DNA of 64,000 nt from positions 3,355,001 through 3,419,000 of the forward strand of contig NC_088305.1 of assembly GCF_032854445.1 (NCBI RefSeq), read 5' to 3'. Each line of letters opens with the position of its first letter. The stretch's first letter is position 1. This DNA is from Liolophura sinensis (taxonomy: Eukaryota > Mollusca > Polyplacophora > Chitonida > Chitonidae). The notes beneath the pieces are model-generated. The model was not told the origin of the DNA, did no database searches, and saw only the letters and a list, made by a program, of their open reading frames with translations. Below, piece by piece: positions 1-10,478 of this stretch. The position numbers and the translations under genes are program-made.

Positions 1-120
1 ATACCTTTCGTGGAATCCTCGGTGTGTATCCTGCTGGATATCCGCAGGCTCTGACACCGCCCTTGTTGGCACTCCGTGGTGGGTGGGGGACACGTAGGGT
101 GAAATTAACACAAACACATA
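1..120 (+). other. End of the outer LINE 5' leader
   Basis: These bases align with 5317-5436 of the inner copy. Both share a conserved block just before the ORF1 start, reading TTGGCACTCCGTGG, then a G-rich run, then GGGGACACGT (about 64-96 here, 5370-5412 in the inner copy). The rest of the leader is outside the window. No gene is present. Confidence 0.85.
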
Positions 121-1421
121 ATGTCTTTATCACAACCTTCCCCAGTAGTGTGTAAAAAAAGGAAAAATGAGTTATCGCTAGATTTAGAGGGAGCAAATAA
201 TCATTTTCCAGCCTTTCTAGTAATAACAAGTAAAAATGAAAATAAAGCTGCAAATAAAATAAACCCATTCTTATTAAAAAAACTCTAGAAAATTATGCAG
301 GAAATTTAAAACAGGTAAAAAAGATGAAGTCTGGTAACATTTTGTTAGAAGTATTTAGAAAACAACAATATCTTAATTTAATGAAAATTCATAATATTGG
401 AGAACATAATGTTTCGGTCACTCCACATAACACCTTAAACTGCTCTCAGGGCATTATTCGGGATAGGGATCAGGACCTGAACCAGATGACAGAACAAGAA
501 ATAACAGATGAACTTAAAACCCAGGGCGTAACCAGTGTTAAACGGTTCGCCATTAAACGAGATGGAAATCTCATTAATACAAATACCTATCTATTAACAT
601 TTGATAGACCTTCACTGCCAACATCTATCTTTGTTGGGCCTTACAGTGTACGGGTCGATTTATTCATACCCAACCCGACCCGGTGTTTCTCCTGCCAGAG
701 GTTTGGCCATGGCAGAGGTCAGTGCCGGAACAAACTCGTCTGCTTTAGATGTGCAGAAGAAGGCCATGAGGGCTTTGACTGTAATAATAAAATTAAATGT
801 TTCAATTGTGGTGAGGCCCATATGGCCTCCTCTAAGGACTGTTCTCTCTTTATAAAAGAGAAACAGATTGTTCAGTGTAAAATTAAAAACAATATATCGT
901 ACCAAGAAGCACGACGACTGATCGCTCTTCCGGATAATGCTCCGAAAACTTCCTTCGCCAATGTGCTCAAGAAAGTGTCAACATCTGTTGGCACACAAAC
1001 AACTTTAACTTGGCCCATTGGTGACGAGAAACCTAAAACAATAACTGTGCCAGCAATAGCTAAACCTGTTGATAAAACTACGTCTTCGTCTTGCTCTACG
1101 CAGACAGTTCAATCTAATACTGTAAAACAGAATAATAATACCTCTAATCCTGCTGACAAAAATATACCTAAATCAACTCAAAAAGGATCTAATCAGCATA
1201 GCCGTAAACCTAGTGGCCCTTCAGACCGTCCGTCTAAGGCCACTAGGGATCTGATCCAAACTTTTAATAGGTTTGGATTGCTGGAGGACGCTGGTCCCTC
1301 GGCGTTGGATGCGTGCGTGATGGATACATCACCCGCACCGGGGAGATCGAACAGCACATCTCCACGGAAGGGTCGTTTTTCCAAACAAAAAAGTAAATCC
1401 CCTATACGTCTCCCTCCATAA
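121..1421 (+). pseudogene. LINE ORF1 (RNA-binding, CCHC knuckles), frameshifted
   Basis: This is a degenerate ORF1. The family start is the ATG at 121, which aligns with the intact copy's ATG at 5437. The frame runs about 55 codons and hits TAG at 286-288, because the A run at 276-282 has seven A where the intact copy has eight. Downstream the correct frame stays open from before 285 to the stop at 1419-1421; the ATG at 324 is internal and probably not a real start. Three zinc knuckles are visible at about 681-840: CFSC..H..C, CFRC..H..C and a CFNC variant with altered spacing. The C-terminus is basic, ending SPIRLPP as in the intact copy. Known role in such elements: binds element RNA in the ribonucleoprotein. 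A sequencing error in the A run is possible but would not rescue ORF2. Confidence 0.9.
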
Positions 1422-4400
1422 TGTCTATAAATGACAAAATTATACAGTGGAATTGTCGAGGTCTTAAGGTCAATTTTATTGAAGTAACACAGCTAGTCCA
1501 GTCTCTAAATCCAATTGCCCTTTGTCTTCAGGAGACTCACCTGACAAAGATAAAATATCTCTTAAAAATTATTCTTTATACAGTACCTATTCTAATGATG
1601 AAGAGAGAGCTTGTGGTGGCTCCTCTATCTTTATCAATAATAATATTATTCATAGCCCTGTTGCTCTTGATACGGAGCTCCAGGCTGTTGCCGTACGTGT
1701 TTCTTTGTCTGAAACCATTACATTATGTTCTGTTTATATTCCTCCTCGTTCCTCCATGACAGCTTCCCAACTGCATAATTTAACAGAACAGTTACCTAAA
1801 CCTTTTATAATAATGGGTGATTTTAATGCCCATAACCCCCTATGGGGCAGTGATAACATAAATGATAAGGGCAGACAACTCGAAAATTTTTTATCTTCTG
1901 ATGGACTGTGTTATTTCAATGATGGTTCTAATACCTATTTACATCCTGGTAATGGTTCATATTCTGCTATTGATCTCACTATCACGGATCCATCAATTCT
2001 CCTGGATTTTTCTTGGAAGGTGTATGATGATCTTTGTGGTAGTGACCATTTTCCTATTATCCTAGAGCATCTCACGTCTAATTCCTTAGAACGTATAGCT
2101 AGGTGGAAGTTCGATAAGGCAGACTGGATGGCATTTGAGATGTTCTGTGAAGCTGACATCACTCCAGAGAATCTCAATGCTGCAGAAGATCCTCTTTTAA
2201 AATTTAATGAACTTATATTAACAGCAGCTGATAGAACCATACCTAAGACCTCGACAAATCCAAAATCCAAAAGTAAACCCTGGTACGACGATGACTGTCG
2301 CAAAGCCATAAAGGACCGTAAAAAGGCTGAACGCAGATTTTATCATTGTCCTGATAATAAAAATTTAAACCAGGTCCGTATATTCGGAGCTAAAGCTCAC
2401 CGATTAATTAAGTCTAAGAGACGTTCTTGTTGGCAGAACTTTGTTTCAGGCATTACGTCAAAAACACCCATGCGTAAGGTCTGGAACATGGTTCAGAAGC
2501 TTAAGGGCAAAAACAACAAAGCCAAAATTCAGCATTTAAAAGATGGCGATACCCTATTAACATTGCCATCTGAAATAGCGAATAAACTAGCTGAAACAAT
2601 ATCTCAGAAATCTTCTTCTGAGAATTACACTTCTGAGTTTCGACGTATTAAAAAACATAAGGAGAAAATTAAATTGCCTTTTTCTTCTAAGAATTTAGAA
2701 GATTATAATCGACGTTTTTCAATTCAGGAACTTAAAACTTCTCTTCAAAAGGCACACGATACTGCGTGTGGCCCTGATAATATATATTAAAAGCTTCTGA
2801 ATCATTTACCATCTGAGCCACTTGAGACTCTCTTAGATTTACTTAATGACATTTGGCAAACTGGTAATTTTCCGCCGACTTGAAGGGAGGCGTGTATTAT
2901 CCCGGTCCCTAAACCGGGTAAGGATCATACTGATCCAAATAATTACCGTCCCATAGCTCTTACCAGCTGCGTCTGTAAGACTATGGAACGGATGATAAAT
3001 GATAGGCTTGTTTGGTTTCTTGAAACCAACAAGTTACTATCTAATATACAATGTGGTTTTCGTCAAGGTCGATCTACTTTACATCACCTTGTCCGTTTCG
3101 AAACTTTTATTCTTGACGGTTTTATTAATAATGAACATGTGGTGTCTATATTTTTTGACCTTGAAAAGGCCTACGACACCACATGGAAATATGGTATTTT
3201 AAAGGACCTTTCTGATATGGGTCTTAAAGGCCGCTTACCATCATTTATATCCGAATTTCTATCTGATCGTAAGTTTAAGGTACGGGTGGGGTCCACTCTT
3301 TCTGATTCGTATGAGCAGGAGATGGGTGTTCCCCAGGGCAGTATTCTTTCGCCAACACTGTTCAGCATAAAAATTAATAGCTTAGCTAAAACGTTGACAT
3401 CTGGCACTGAGGGTTCTTTATACGTAGATGATTTCCTGATATGCTACCGTGCTAAGAATATGAATAACATCGAGCGGCAACTGCAGCTTTGTCTCAACAA
3501 GATTGAGAAATGGGCAGTTGCCAACGATTTTAGATTTTCTACATCTAAAACCGTCGGTATGCATTTCTGTAATAAACGGAAACTTCATCTAGACCCTGAG
3601 CTTAAATTTTGTGGAGAACCAGTGAAGATTGTTGGGGAAAATAAATTTTTAGGGGTTATATTTGATAAAAAATTATCCTTTATACCGCATATAAAAATGC
3701 TTAAAGCTAAATGTACAAAGGCTCTCGATATAATTAAGGTCGTGTCTAGTACCGATTGGGGTGCTGATCGATCAGTTTTACTTAATTTATATCGTTCTCT
3801 GGTGAGGTCTAAATTGGACTATGGATCCATCATTTATGGTTCTGCAAGGAAATCCTATCTTAAAATGTTGGATCCCGTCCATCACCAAGGTTTGAGGCTC
3901 AGCCTTGGTGCATTTAGAACTTCACCAGTAGAAAGTTTATACGTCGAAGCTAATGAGCCTTCCTTATATCTCAGGCGTATAAAACTATGCCTTCAATATA
4001 CTACAAAGCTTAAAGCACACCCAACAAACCCTGCCTACGACTGTGTTTTCAATCCGTTATATGTAGACAAATATAACAAATGTCCTAATAAGATTCCTTC
4101 GTTCGGTCTTCGTGTTCGGGACCACGTTGTGGGAGCTGGCATCGAGCTTGAGAATATAGCTCCGGTTTCTTTTCCGGAGTCTCCTCCATGGCTTCTCCCA
4201 CAACCTAAATTGATATTTGATCTACGTAAACATAACATAAGAAATACGAATCCTCTAATAATTCAGCAAAGTTTTTCTGAGATAAAGGCTAATTATCCAG
4301 ATTATAAATTTATATATACTGACGGGTCGAAGGATGGGGAGAAGGCTGCGGCTGTCTTAGAACAGCGGGTCACTTCTCTTCGTCTTCCATCCTCATCTTC

Positions 4401-4832
4401 AATCTTTTCTGCAGAGGCCAGAGCTATACTTCTGGCTTTGTCATATGTTTCTGCTGGGCATGGCCAGAGGGCTGTGATCTGCACGGACTCGCTCTCTTGC
4501 CTTTTGGCAATTCAGAATAATAAATTTAAAAATTCTTCCATCCTTGAGATATTAGCCGTACATAAAAATCTAATTAAAAGAGGTAAAGATATTGTATTCT
4601 GTTGGATACCAAGTCACATTGGTATCCATGGAAACACAGTCGTGGACAGGGAGGCGAAAGCTGCCCTTAATAAACCCATATCGAAGATGAAAATTTGTTA
4701 CACTGATTTTAGATCTCATATTCTTAAATATATTCGTCGCCTTTGGCAGGGTGAATGGGATTTGCAGATCCACAACAAACTGCATGCTATTCATCCTGTC
4801 ATTGGCAATAATTCTTATACTCTTAATAGGTC
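1421..4832 (+). pseudogene. LINE ORF2 (endonuclease-RT-RNase H), broken and interrupted
   Basis: This is a degenerate ORF2. Its ATG (1421-1423) overlaps the ORF1 stop as TAATG. The frame breaks at about 1544, where 10 bases present in the intact copy (6907-6916) are missing; the loss lies between CTGA direct repeats. The correct frame then continues but has TAA at 2788-2790 (TAT in the intact copy) and TGA at 2881-2883 (TGG in the intact copy). Endonuclease motifs GDFNAHN and SDHFP, the RT motif YVDD (3421-3432), and RNase H motifs YTDGS, SAEAR and SHIGIHGN remain readable. RNase H is two codons shorter than in the intact copy because one GCAGCT step is absent. At 4832 the inner LINE interrupts it; its last codons lie at 10751-11018. 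It cannot make an active polyprotein. Confidence 0.92.
4821..4832 (+). repeat. Target-site duplication, left copy
   Basis: TCTTAATAGGTC occurs here and again at 10739-10750, flanking the inner LINE. The first base or two may belong to the CATT tail, so the true duplication is 10-12 bases. The site lies within the ORF2 frame of the outer copy, and the coding sequence resumes after the right copy in the same frame. This fits target-primed reverse transcription. Confidence 0.88.
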
Positions 4833-5436
4833 CCCCCGTGGGGTTTCCGGGGTGATAAGAATAGGACCTCAGCCCTCTAGGCAAGCTTGTCGTAAAAGTC
4901 GACTAACCTAGAGCTCTCCTGTGTGAGCCCGGTGAATATAATAGGCTCACATCTTCTCGGTTGTGTGAGAGGCAACCGGGGAGCGACCTGTTTGCCGTGG
5001 GTTGCGACCCGTAATCTCCGAGGACGGGATCCTGGTGTCTGAGGGTGGGTTGGTCTTGCGAGGTCCTCACGCCCAACACGCCACTTTGGCCCTTACTTGG
5101 AGAGAGACGGGAGGTCGGATGGGCCCGGTCCGATCAATCGGCTGGTCGCGTCAAGCCCTACACTTGATCCTATTTTGTTATTCTTTCACATACTGTTGAT
5201 GTTATGTTGGGTTTTCTCCAAATACTCTTGTTCGGGGTCAGTGTAGAAGGCGGTGGCTAATGGGTCAATCGAGTAGATTGAATTAACCTTGTTGGTATGA
5301 CTCAATCTGTTCGAGTATACCTTGCGTGGATTCCCTGTTTTTATTCTCTGCTGGTCATCCGCAGAGGTAGATTCGCCCCTGTTGGCACTCCGTGGCGGGT
5401 GGGGGACACGTGAGGTGAAATTAATAAAAATATATC
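4833..5436 (+). promoter_or_regulatory. Inner LINE 5' leader, hairpin-rich, likely internal promoter
   Basis: This non-coding leader begins right after the target duplication with a C-run/G-run hairpin (CCCC 4834-4837 with GGGG 4840-4843). Further perfect stems follow: CTCTAGG (4875-4881) with CCTAGAG (4907-4913), enclosing GTCG (4889-4892) with CGAC (4900-4903); TGTGAGCC (4922-4929) with GGCTCACA (4944-4951); and CGGTTG (4958-4963) with CAACCG (4973-4978). LINEs of this type are generally transcribed from an internal 5' promoter, so promoter function here is inferred from position only. A 65-codon open stretch at 5002-5199 begins with TTG and is not a credible gene. Confidence 0.7.
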
Positions 5437-6783
5437 ATGGCTTCACCTGAAATTATCGCAGTGGCTGCTAAAAAAAGAAAAAATGATGTTCCCTTGGATA
5501 TTGAAGGAGGAAATAATTATTTTCCTGCCTTCTTAGTAATATCTAATAAAAATGAGAATAACGGAAAAATGAAAATCAATCCATTTGTGTTAAAAAAAAC
5601 AATAGAAAGTTATGCTGGAACGTTAAAACAAGTTAAGAAAATGAAATCTGGAAACATTCTGTTAGAATGTTCCAGAAAACAACAATATCTAAATTTACTA
5701 AAAATTCAAAACATAGGAGAGCAGCCTGTTTCTGTTTCTCCTCATAATACATTGAACTGCTGTCATGGTATAATTCGTGACAGAGACCAGGACCTTACCG
5801 AAATGAATGAACAACAAATAACTGAAGAACTAAAACACCAAGGAGTAAGTAAGGTAAAACGCTTCCTAATTAGAAGAGAAGGGAATCTGGTAAAAACGAA
5901 CACTTATATGTTAACATTCAATAAAACATCACTTCCGCCATCTATATTTATTGGACCATATAGTGTAAGGGTGGAGTTATTTATACCTAACCCCACCCGA
6001 TGTTTCTCCTGTCAGAAGTTTGGCCATGGCAGGAGTCAATGCCGCAACACACTGGTCTGCTTTAGATGTGCGGGAGCAGGTCATGAGGGCTTCGACTGCA
6101 CAAAAACAGTAAAATGTGTGAATTGTAGTGGAGCCCACATGGCCTCCTCCAAGGACTGCCCTCTCTTCAAAAAAGAAAAGGAAATCGTAACCTTAAAATG
6201 TAAAAATAATATATCATATCAGGAAGCGAAGCGTCTGGTCTCTGCCACGAATGTTCTGTCTACCTCTACATATGCAAATGTTGTCAGGAAAACCACTGTT
6301 TCTGTGGGGGTCCAAACGACTTTTACGTGGCCTATTGGTAAAGAACACCCACAGAAACTGGTCATAAAACCCTTAAATAACACAGTCAGCTCAACATCAC
6401 AAACTGATATAAACCTTTCTAAAATATCCGATACTCTACCTGACTATCCAGCACTTTCTTTGTCTGAAAGCACATCAAATGATAATAAATCCAAATCTTG
6501 TAAACCCGTTGATTCTTCACAGAAAACAACGGGTGACAAAAATAAATGTGAGAAAAATGATAAAAGGGATAAACCTAGTGGCCCCCTGGAGCGTCCCTCT
6601 AAGGCCACTAGAAACCCTATCCAAACTTTTAATAGGTTTGGATCGTTGGAGGACGTTGATCCTTCGACATCGTGTGCAGACATGATGGATACGTCATCTG
6701 CACCTGGGAGGTTTCCTAGTAGATCCCCCAAAAAGGGTCGTCCGCGGTCGAAACATAAATCCCCAATACGCCTCCCTCCATAA
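5437..6783 (+). CDS. LINE ORF1 protein (RRM-like and CCHC zinc knuckles), 448 aa
   Basis: This is the nucleic-acid-binding protein of the retrotransposon, expected to coat element RNA and assist reverse transcription. The start ATG follows the conserved leader block and aligns with position 121 of the outer copy. Residues 10-16 are basic (AAKKRKN), possibly a nuclear signal. About residues 28-185 look like one or two RRM-like folds, inferred from the spaced hydrophobic strands (FPAFLVIS, GNILLEC, SVRVELFIP). Three zinc knuckles follow at about 189-241: two CX2CX4HX4C (CFSC.., CFRC..) and one CX2CX3HX6C (CVNC..). Residues about 280-400 are low-complexity and Ser/Thr-rich. The tail is basic and ends SPIRLPP. 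The stop TAA overlaps the ORF2 ATG (TAATG). The sequence is intact. Confidence 0.93.
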   Translation: MASPEIIAVAAKKRKNDVPLDIEGGNNYFPAFLVISNKNENNGKMKINPFVLKKTIESYAGTLKQVKKMKSGNILLECSRKQQYLNLLKIQNIGEQPVSVSPHNTLNCCHGIIRDRDQDLTEMNEQQITEELKHQGVSKVKRFLIRREGNLVKTNTYMLTFNKTSLPPSIFIGPYSVRVELFIPNPTRCFSCQKFGHGRSQCRNTLVCFRCAGAGHEGFDCTKTVKCVNCSGAHMASSKDCPLFKKEKEIVTLKCKNNISYQEAKRLVSATNVLSTSTYANVVRKTTVSVGVQTTFTWPIGKEHPQKLVIKPLNNTVSSTSQTDINLSKISDTLPDYPALSLSESTSNDNKSKSCKPVDSSQKTTGDKNKCEKNDKRDKPSGPLERPSKATRNPIQTFNRFGSLEDVDPSTSCADMMDTSSAPGRFPSRSPKKGRPRSKHKSPIRLPP

Positions 6784-9700
6784 TGTCTTCTTTAGACAAA
6801 ATAATACAATGGAATTGTCGAGGTCTTAAGGTAAATCTTATTGAAATAACACAGCTAGTTCAATCTTTAAATCCAGTAGTCCTGTGTCTTCAGGAAACTC
6901 ACCTGAAGACATCTGACAAAGATAAATTATCTCTTAAAAATTATACACTTTATAGCAATTATTCTGGTGAAGAAGAGCGAGCTTGTGGCGGCTCCTCTAT
7001 TTTCGTAAATAATAATATAATTCACAGTCCAGTTGATCTCGTTACTGAGTTTCAGGCTGTGGCCGTCCGTGTTTCTTTGTCGGAAACAGTTACTTTATGT
7101 TCGATCTATATTCCTCCTCATTGTTCTTTGTCAGTCTCTCAGTTACATAACTTAAAAGAACAACTCCCATCCCCTTTTATAATTATGGGGGATTTTAATG
7201 CCCATAACCCCTTATGGGGCAGTAATAATATAAACGCTAAAGGCAAAACTTTGGAAGATTTTTTATCGAAAGATGAACTGTGTTATTTCAATGATGGTTC
7301 TAATACCTACTTACATCCAGGTAATGGCGCTTATTCTGCTATCGATCTCACTATCACGGATCCATCACTTCTCCCGGATTTTTCTTGGAGGGTGCATGAT
7401 GATCTTTGTGGTAATGACCATTTTCCTATAATCCTAGAACATATCACTTCTAATTCTTTAGAACGTGTAGCTAGGTGGAAATTCGATAAAGCAGATTGGA
7501 TCGCATTTGAGATGTTCTGTGAGGCTGATATCTCTCCAGAGATCCTCAAAGCAGCAGATGATCCTGTGTTAAAATTTAACGAGCTTGTATTACGAGCTGC
7601 CGATAGAACTATACCTAAGACCTCGACAAATCCAAAATCCAAAAGTAAACCCTGGTACGACAATGACTGTCGTAAAGCCATAAATGACCGTAAAAAGGCT
7701 GAACGCAGATTTAATCATTGTCCTACTGATAATAATTTAAACCAGGTTCGTAATTTTCGAGCTAAGGCTCGTCGATTACTCAAGTCCAAGAGACGATCTT
7801 GTTGGCGGAACTTTGTTTCGGGCATTACGTCAAAAACACCCATGCGTAAGGTCTGGAACATGGTTCAGAAACTTAAGGGCAAAAATAATAAAACCAAAGT
7901 CCAGCATTTGAAAGATGGAGATAATATATTAACCTCTCCATCTGATATAGCCAATAAATTAGCTGAAACAATTTCAACAAAATCTTCTTCTGAGAACTAT
8001 ACTAAAAAATTCCAACATATTAAAAACCAGAAGGAGAGAACTAAATTGCCCTTTTCTTCTAAAAATTTAGAAGATTATAATTGTCCATTTAATATCGAGG
8101 AACTTAAAACTGCACTAAAAAAGGCCCATGATACTGCTTGTGGGCCTGATAACGTATATTATAAGTTTTTGAACCATTTACCACCTGAGCCACTGGAGAC
8201 TCTCTTGGACTTGCTTAATGATATTTGGATAACTGGTAATTTTCCACCGTCATGGAGGGAGGCGTGTATTATCCCGGTTCCCAAACCGGGTAAGGATCAT
8301 AATGATCCAAATAATTACCGTCCCATAGCTCTTACCAGCTGTGTCTGTAAAACTATGGAACGGATGATAAATCATAGACTTGTTTGGTTTCTTGAAACCA
8401 ACAAGTTACTTTCTAATATACAATGTGGTTTTCGTCAAGGTAGATCCACTATGGATCACCTTGTTCGCTTCGAAACCTTTATACGAGATGGATTCATTAA
8501 TAACGAACATGTGGTGTCCATATTTTTTGACCTTGAGAAGGCTTACGACACCACATGGAAATATGGTATTTTAAAAGACCTCACGGATATGGGTCTTAAA
8601 GGCCGATTATCAATATTTATATCAGAATTTTTATCCGATCGTCAGTTTAAGGTAAGGGTGGGGTCCACTGTTTCTGACTTTTATGAGCAGGAAATGGGTG
8701 TACCCCAGGGCAGTATCCTTTCACCAACACTATTTAGCATAAAAATTAATAGTTTGGCTAAAACATTGACATCTGGCACAGAGGGTTTTTTATATGTAGA
8801 TGATTTCCTGATATGCTACCGTGCTAAAAATATGAATAACATCGAGCGGCAACTGCAGCTTTGTCTCAATAAGATCGAGAAATGGGCAGTTGCCAATGGT
8901 TTTAGATTTTCAACATCTAAAACCGTCGGTATGCATTTTTGTAATCAACGGAAATTTCATCTTGACCCTGAACTTAATTTTTGTGGTAAACCAGTGAAAA
9001 TTGTTGGAGAAAATAAATTTTTAGGGGTTATATTCGATAGAAAATTATCATTTATACCTCATATTAAAATGCTTAAAGCTAAATGTACAAAGGCTCTCCA
9101 TATAATTAAGGTCGTGTCTAGCACCGATTGGGGTGCTGACCGATCAGTTTTACTTAATTTATATCGTTCTCTGGTGAGGTCTAAATTGGACTATGGATCC
9201 ATCATTTACGGTTCCGCTAGGAAGTCGTATATTAAAATGTTGGATCCTGTTCATCACCAAGGCTTGAGGCTCAGCCTTGGTGCTTTTAGGACCTCACCAG
9301 TAGAAAGTTTATACGTGGAGGCAAACGAGCCTTCTTTATATAACCGACGTATAAAACTGAGCCTTCAATATGCTACAAAGCTTAAAGCTCATCCAACAAA
9401 CCCTGCCTACGACTGTGTTTTCAATCCATTGTATGTAGACAAATATACTAAATGTCCTAACAAGATCCCTTCGTTCGGTGTTCGTGTTAGGGACCATATT
9501 GTGGAAGCCAACATTAAACTTGGGGACATAGCTCCGGTGTGTTTTCCGGAGTCCCCACCATGGCTTTTTCCACAACCTAAATTAATATTTGATCTACGTA
9601 ACTATAATAAATCAAATACAAATCCTCTTATAATTCAGCAAGGTTTTGCTGAAATTAAGGCTAAATATTCGGATTATAAATTTATATATACTGATGGGTC

Positions 9701-10478
9701 AAAGGATGGGGATAGGGTTGCAGCTGCAGCTGTCTTAGAGCAACGAGTTGCTTCTCTTCGTCTTCCATCCTCGTCTTCAATCTTTTCTGCAGAGGCCAGG
9801 GCTATACTCCTGGCCTTATCATATGTCTCTTCTGGGCATGCTCAGAGGGCTGTGATATGCAGTGACTCGCTTTCCAGCCTTTTGGCAATACAGAAAAATA
9901 AATTTAGAAATCCGTTGATCTTCGAAATATTAGCCATACACCGAAAACTAATTAAAAGAGGTAAAGATATCCTATTCTTTTGGATTCCAAGTCATGTTGG
10001 TATCCATGGAAACACAGTCGTGGACAGGGAGGCAAAAGCTGCCCTTACTAAACCTTTGTCGAAAGTTAAAATACCATATAATGATTTTAAGTCTAATATT
10101 GTTAAATATATTCGTCGCCTTTGGCAGGGTGAATGGGATCTGCAGGTTTACAATAAACTGCATGCCATTCATCCTGTCATTGGCTTTAATTCATATACAC
10201 TTGATATGTCTCGTAGAGACCAAGTCGTGTTAACCAGATGCCGTATTGGACATTCTCGTCTAACACACAATTTCATCTTGGATGGGAGCAGTGCTCCCGA
10301 GTGTGTTGGATGTGATGCTCAATATGGCATCAAACATATTCTGGTTGACTGTGTAGACTTTGCCCATGTTCGGCAAAGGTTCTACACAGTCAACTCTATA
10401 TATGATTTATTTGACAGCATCGCTGGCGATGTTGTCATAAATTATTTAAAGGCCATTGGCCTATATCATAAAATATAA
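6783..10478 (+). CDS. LINE ORF2 polyprotein (APE endonuclease, RT, RNase H, CCHC), 1231 aa
   Basis: This is the enzyme of target-primed reverse transcription: it nicks DNA, copies element RNA from the nick and removes RNA from the hybrid. The APE endonuclease is at about residues 5-230, with WNCRGL, LQETHL, GDFNAHN (D137, N139), AIDLTITDP and DHFP (D212, H213). The residue before D212 is Asn where the outer copy has the usual Ser. RT is at about 490-770, with FFDLEKAYD (D583), GVPQGSILSP and YVDD (671-674). RNase H is at about 965-1090, with D971, E1004, D1028, H1071 and D1081. A C-terminal knuckle CX2CX7HX4C spans residues 1174-1190. The length fits I-type ORF2 proteins. The ATG shares one base with the ORF1 stop, so translation by termination-reinitiation is likely. 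No stop or frameshift is present. Confidence 0.96.
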   Translation: MSSLDKIIQWNCRGLKVNLIEITQLVQSLNPVVLCLQETHLKTSDKDKLSLKNYTLYSNYSGEEERACGGSSIFVNNNIIHSPVDLVTEFQAVAVRVSLSETVTLCSIYIPPHCSLSVSQLHNLKEQLPSPFIIMGDFNAHNPLWGSNNINAKGKTLEDFLSKDELCYFNDGSNTYLHPGNGAYSAIDLTITDPSLLPDFSWRVHDDLCGNDHFPIILEHITSNSLERVARWKFDKADWIAFEMFCEADISPEILKAADDPVLKFNELVLRAADRTIPKTSTNPKSKSKPWYDNDCRKAINDRKKAERRFNHCPTDNNLNQVRNFRAKARRLLKSKRRSCWRNFVSGITSKTPMRKVWNMVQKLKGKNNKTKVQHLKDGDNILTSPSDIANKLAETISTKSSSENYTKKFQHIKNQKERTKLPFSSKNLEDYNCPFNIEELKTALKKAHDTACGPDNVYYKFLNHLPPEPLETLLDLLNDIWITGNFPPSWREACIIPVPKPGKDHNDPNNYRPIALTSCVCKTMERMINHRLVWFLETNKLLSNIQCGFRQGRSTMDHLVRFETFIRDGFINNEHVVSIFFDLEKAYDTTWKYGILKDLTDMGLKGRLSIFISEFLSDRQFKVRVGSTVSDFYEQEMGVPQGSILSPTLFSIKINSLAKTLTSGTEGFLYVDDFLICYRAKNMNNIERQLQLCLNKIEKWAVANGFRFSTSKTVGMHFCNQRKFHLDPELNFCGKPVKIVGENKFLGVIFDRKLSFIPHIKMLKAKCTKALHIIKVVSSTDWGADRSVLLNLYRSLVRSKLDYGSIIYGSARKSYIKMLDPVHHQGLRLSLGAFRTSPVESLYVEANEPSLYNRRIKLSLQYATKLKAHPTNPAYDCVFNPLYVDKYTKCPNKIPSFGVRVRDHIVEANIKLGDIAPVCFPESPPWLFPQPKLIFDLRNYNKSNTNPLIIQQGFAEIKAKYSDYKFIYTDGSKDGDRVAAAAVLEQRVASLRLPSSSSIFSAEARAILLALSYVSSGHAQRAVICSDSLSSLLAIQKNKFRNPLIFEILAIHRKLIKRGKDILFFWIPSHVGIHGNTVVDREAKAALTKPLSKVKIPYNDFKSNIVKYIRRLWQGEWDLQVYNKLHAIHPVIGFNSYTLDMSRRDQVVLTRCRIGHSRLTHNFILDGSSAPECVGCDAQYGIKHILVDCVDFAHVRQRFYTVNSIYDLFDSIAGDVVINYLKAIGLYHKI

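Larger units (their letters stand above)
1..4832 (+). mobile_element. Outer LINE copy, 5' part (degenerate, interrupted)
   Basis: This is an APE-type non-LTR retrotransposon of the same family as the intact copy at 4833-10740. It holds the end of the 5' leader, a broken ORF1 and a broken ORF2. Its 5' end lies outside the window. At about 4832 it stops inside the ORF2 C-terminal region, and the missing end of ORF2 plus the 3' untranslated region is found at 10739-11280. The inner copy therefore landed inside it. The RNase H domain and the C-terminal CCHC knuckle put it in the I superfamily; a Nimb-like clade is my inference. It has at least two frameshifts and two nonsense codons, so it cannot move by itself. 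Confidence 0.93.

Noticed and set aside
324-1421. ATG at 324 as the true start of the outer ORF1
   Set aside because: Homology to the intact copy continues upstream to 121. The short frame is only what remains after the frameshift in the A run.
1935-2309. Minus-strand open frames opposite the LINE ORFs (also 3171-3407, 4570-4884, 7331-7681, 9336-9575)
   Set aside because: They lie antisense to strongly supported LINE domains and have no recognisable content of their own.
1522-2790. Separate gene beginning MSSGDSPDKD
   Set aside because: The first codon is TTG and the frame is the continuation of ORF2 after the 10-base loss, not an independent gene.
5002-5199. 65-codon open frame in the LINE leader
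   Set aside because: It starts with TTG, has no family resemblance, and lies in the structured 5' leader.
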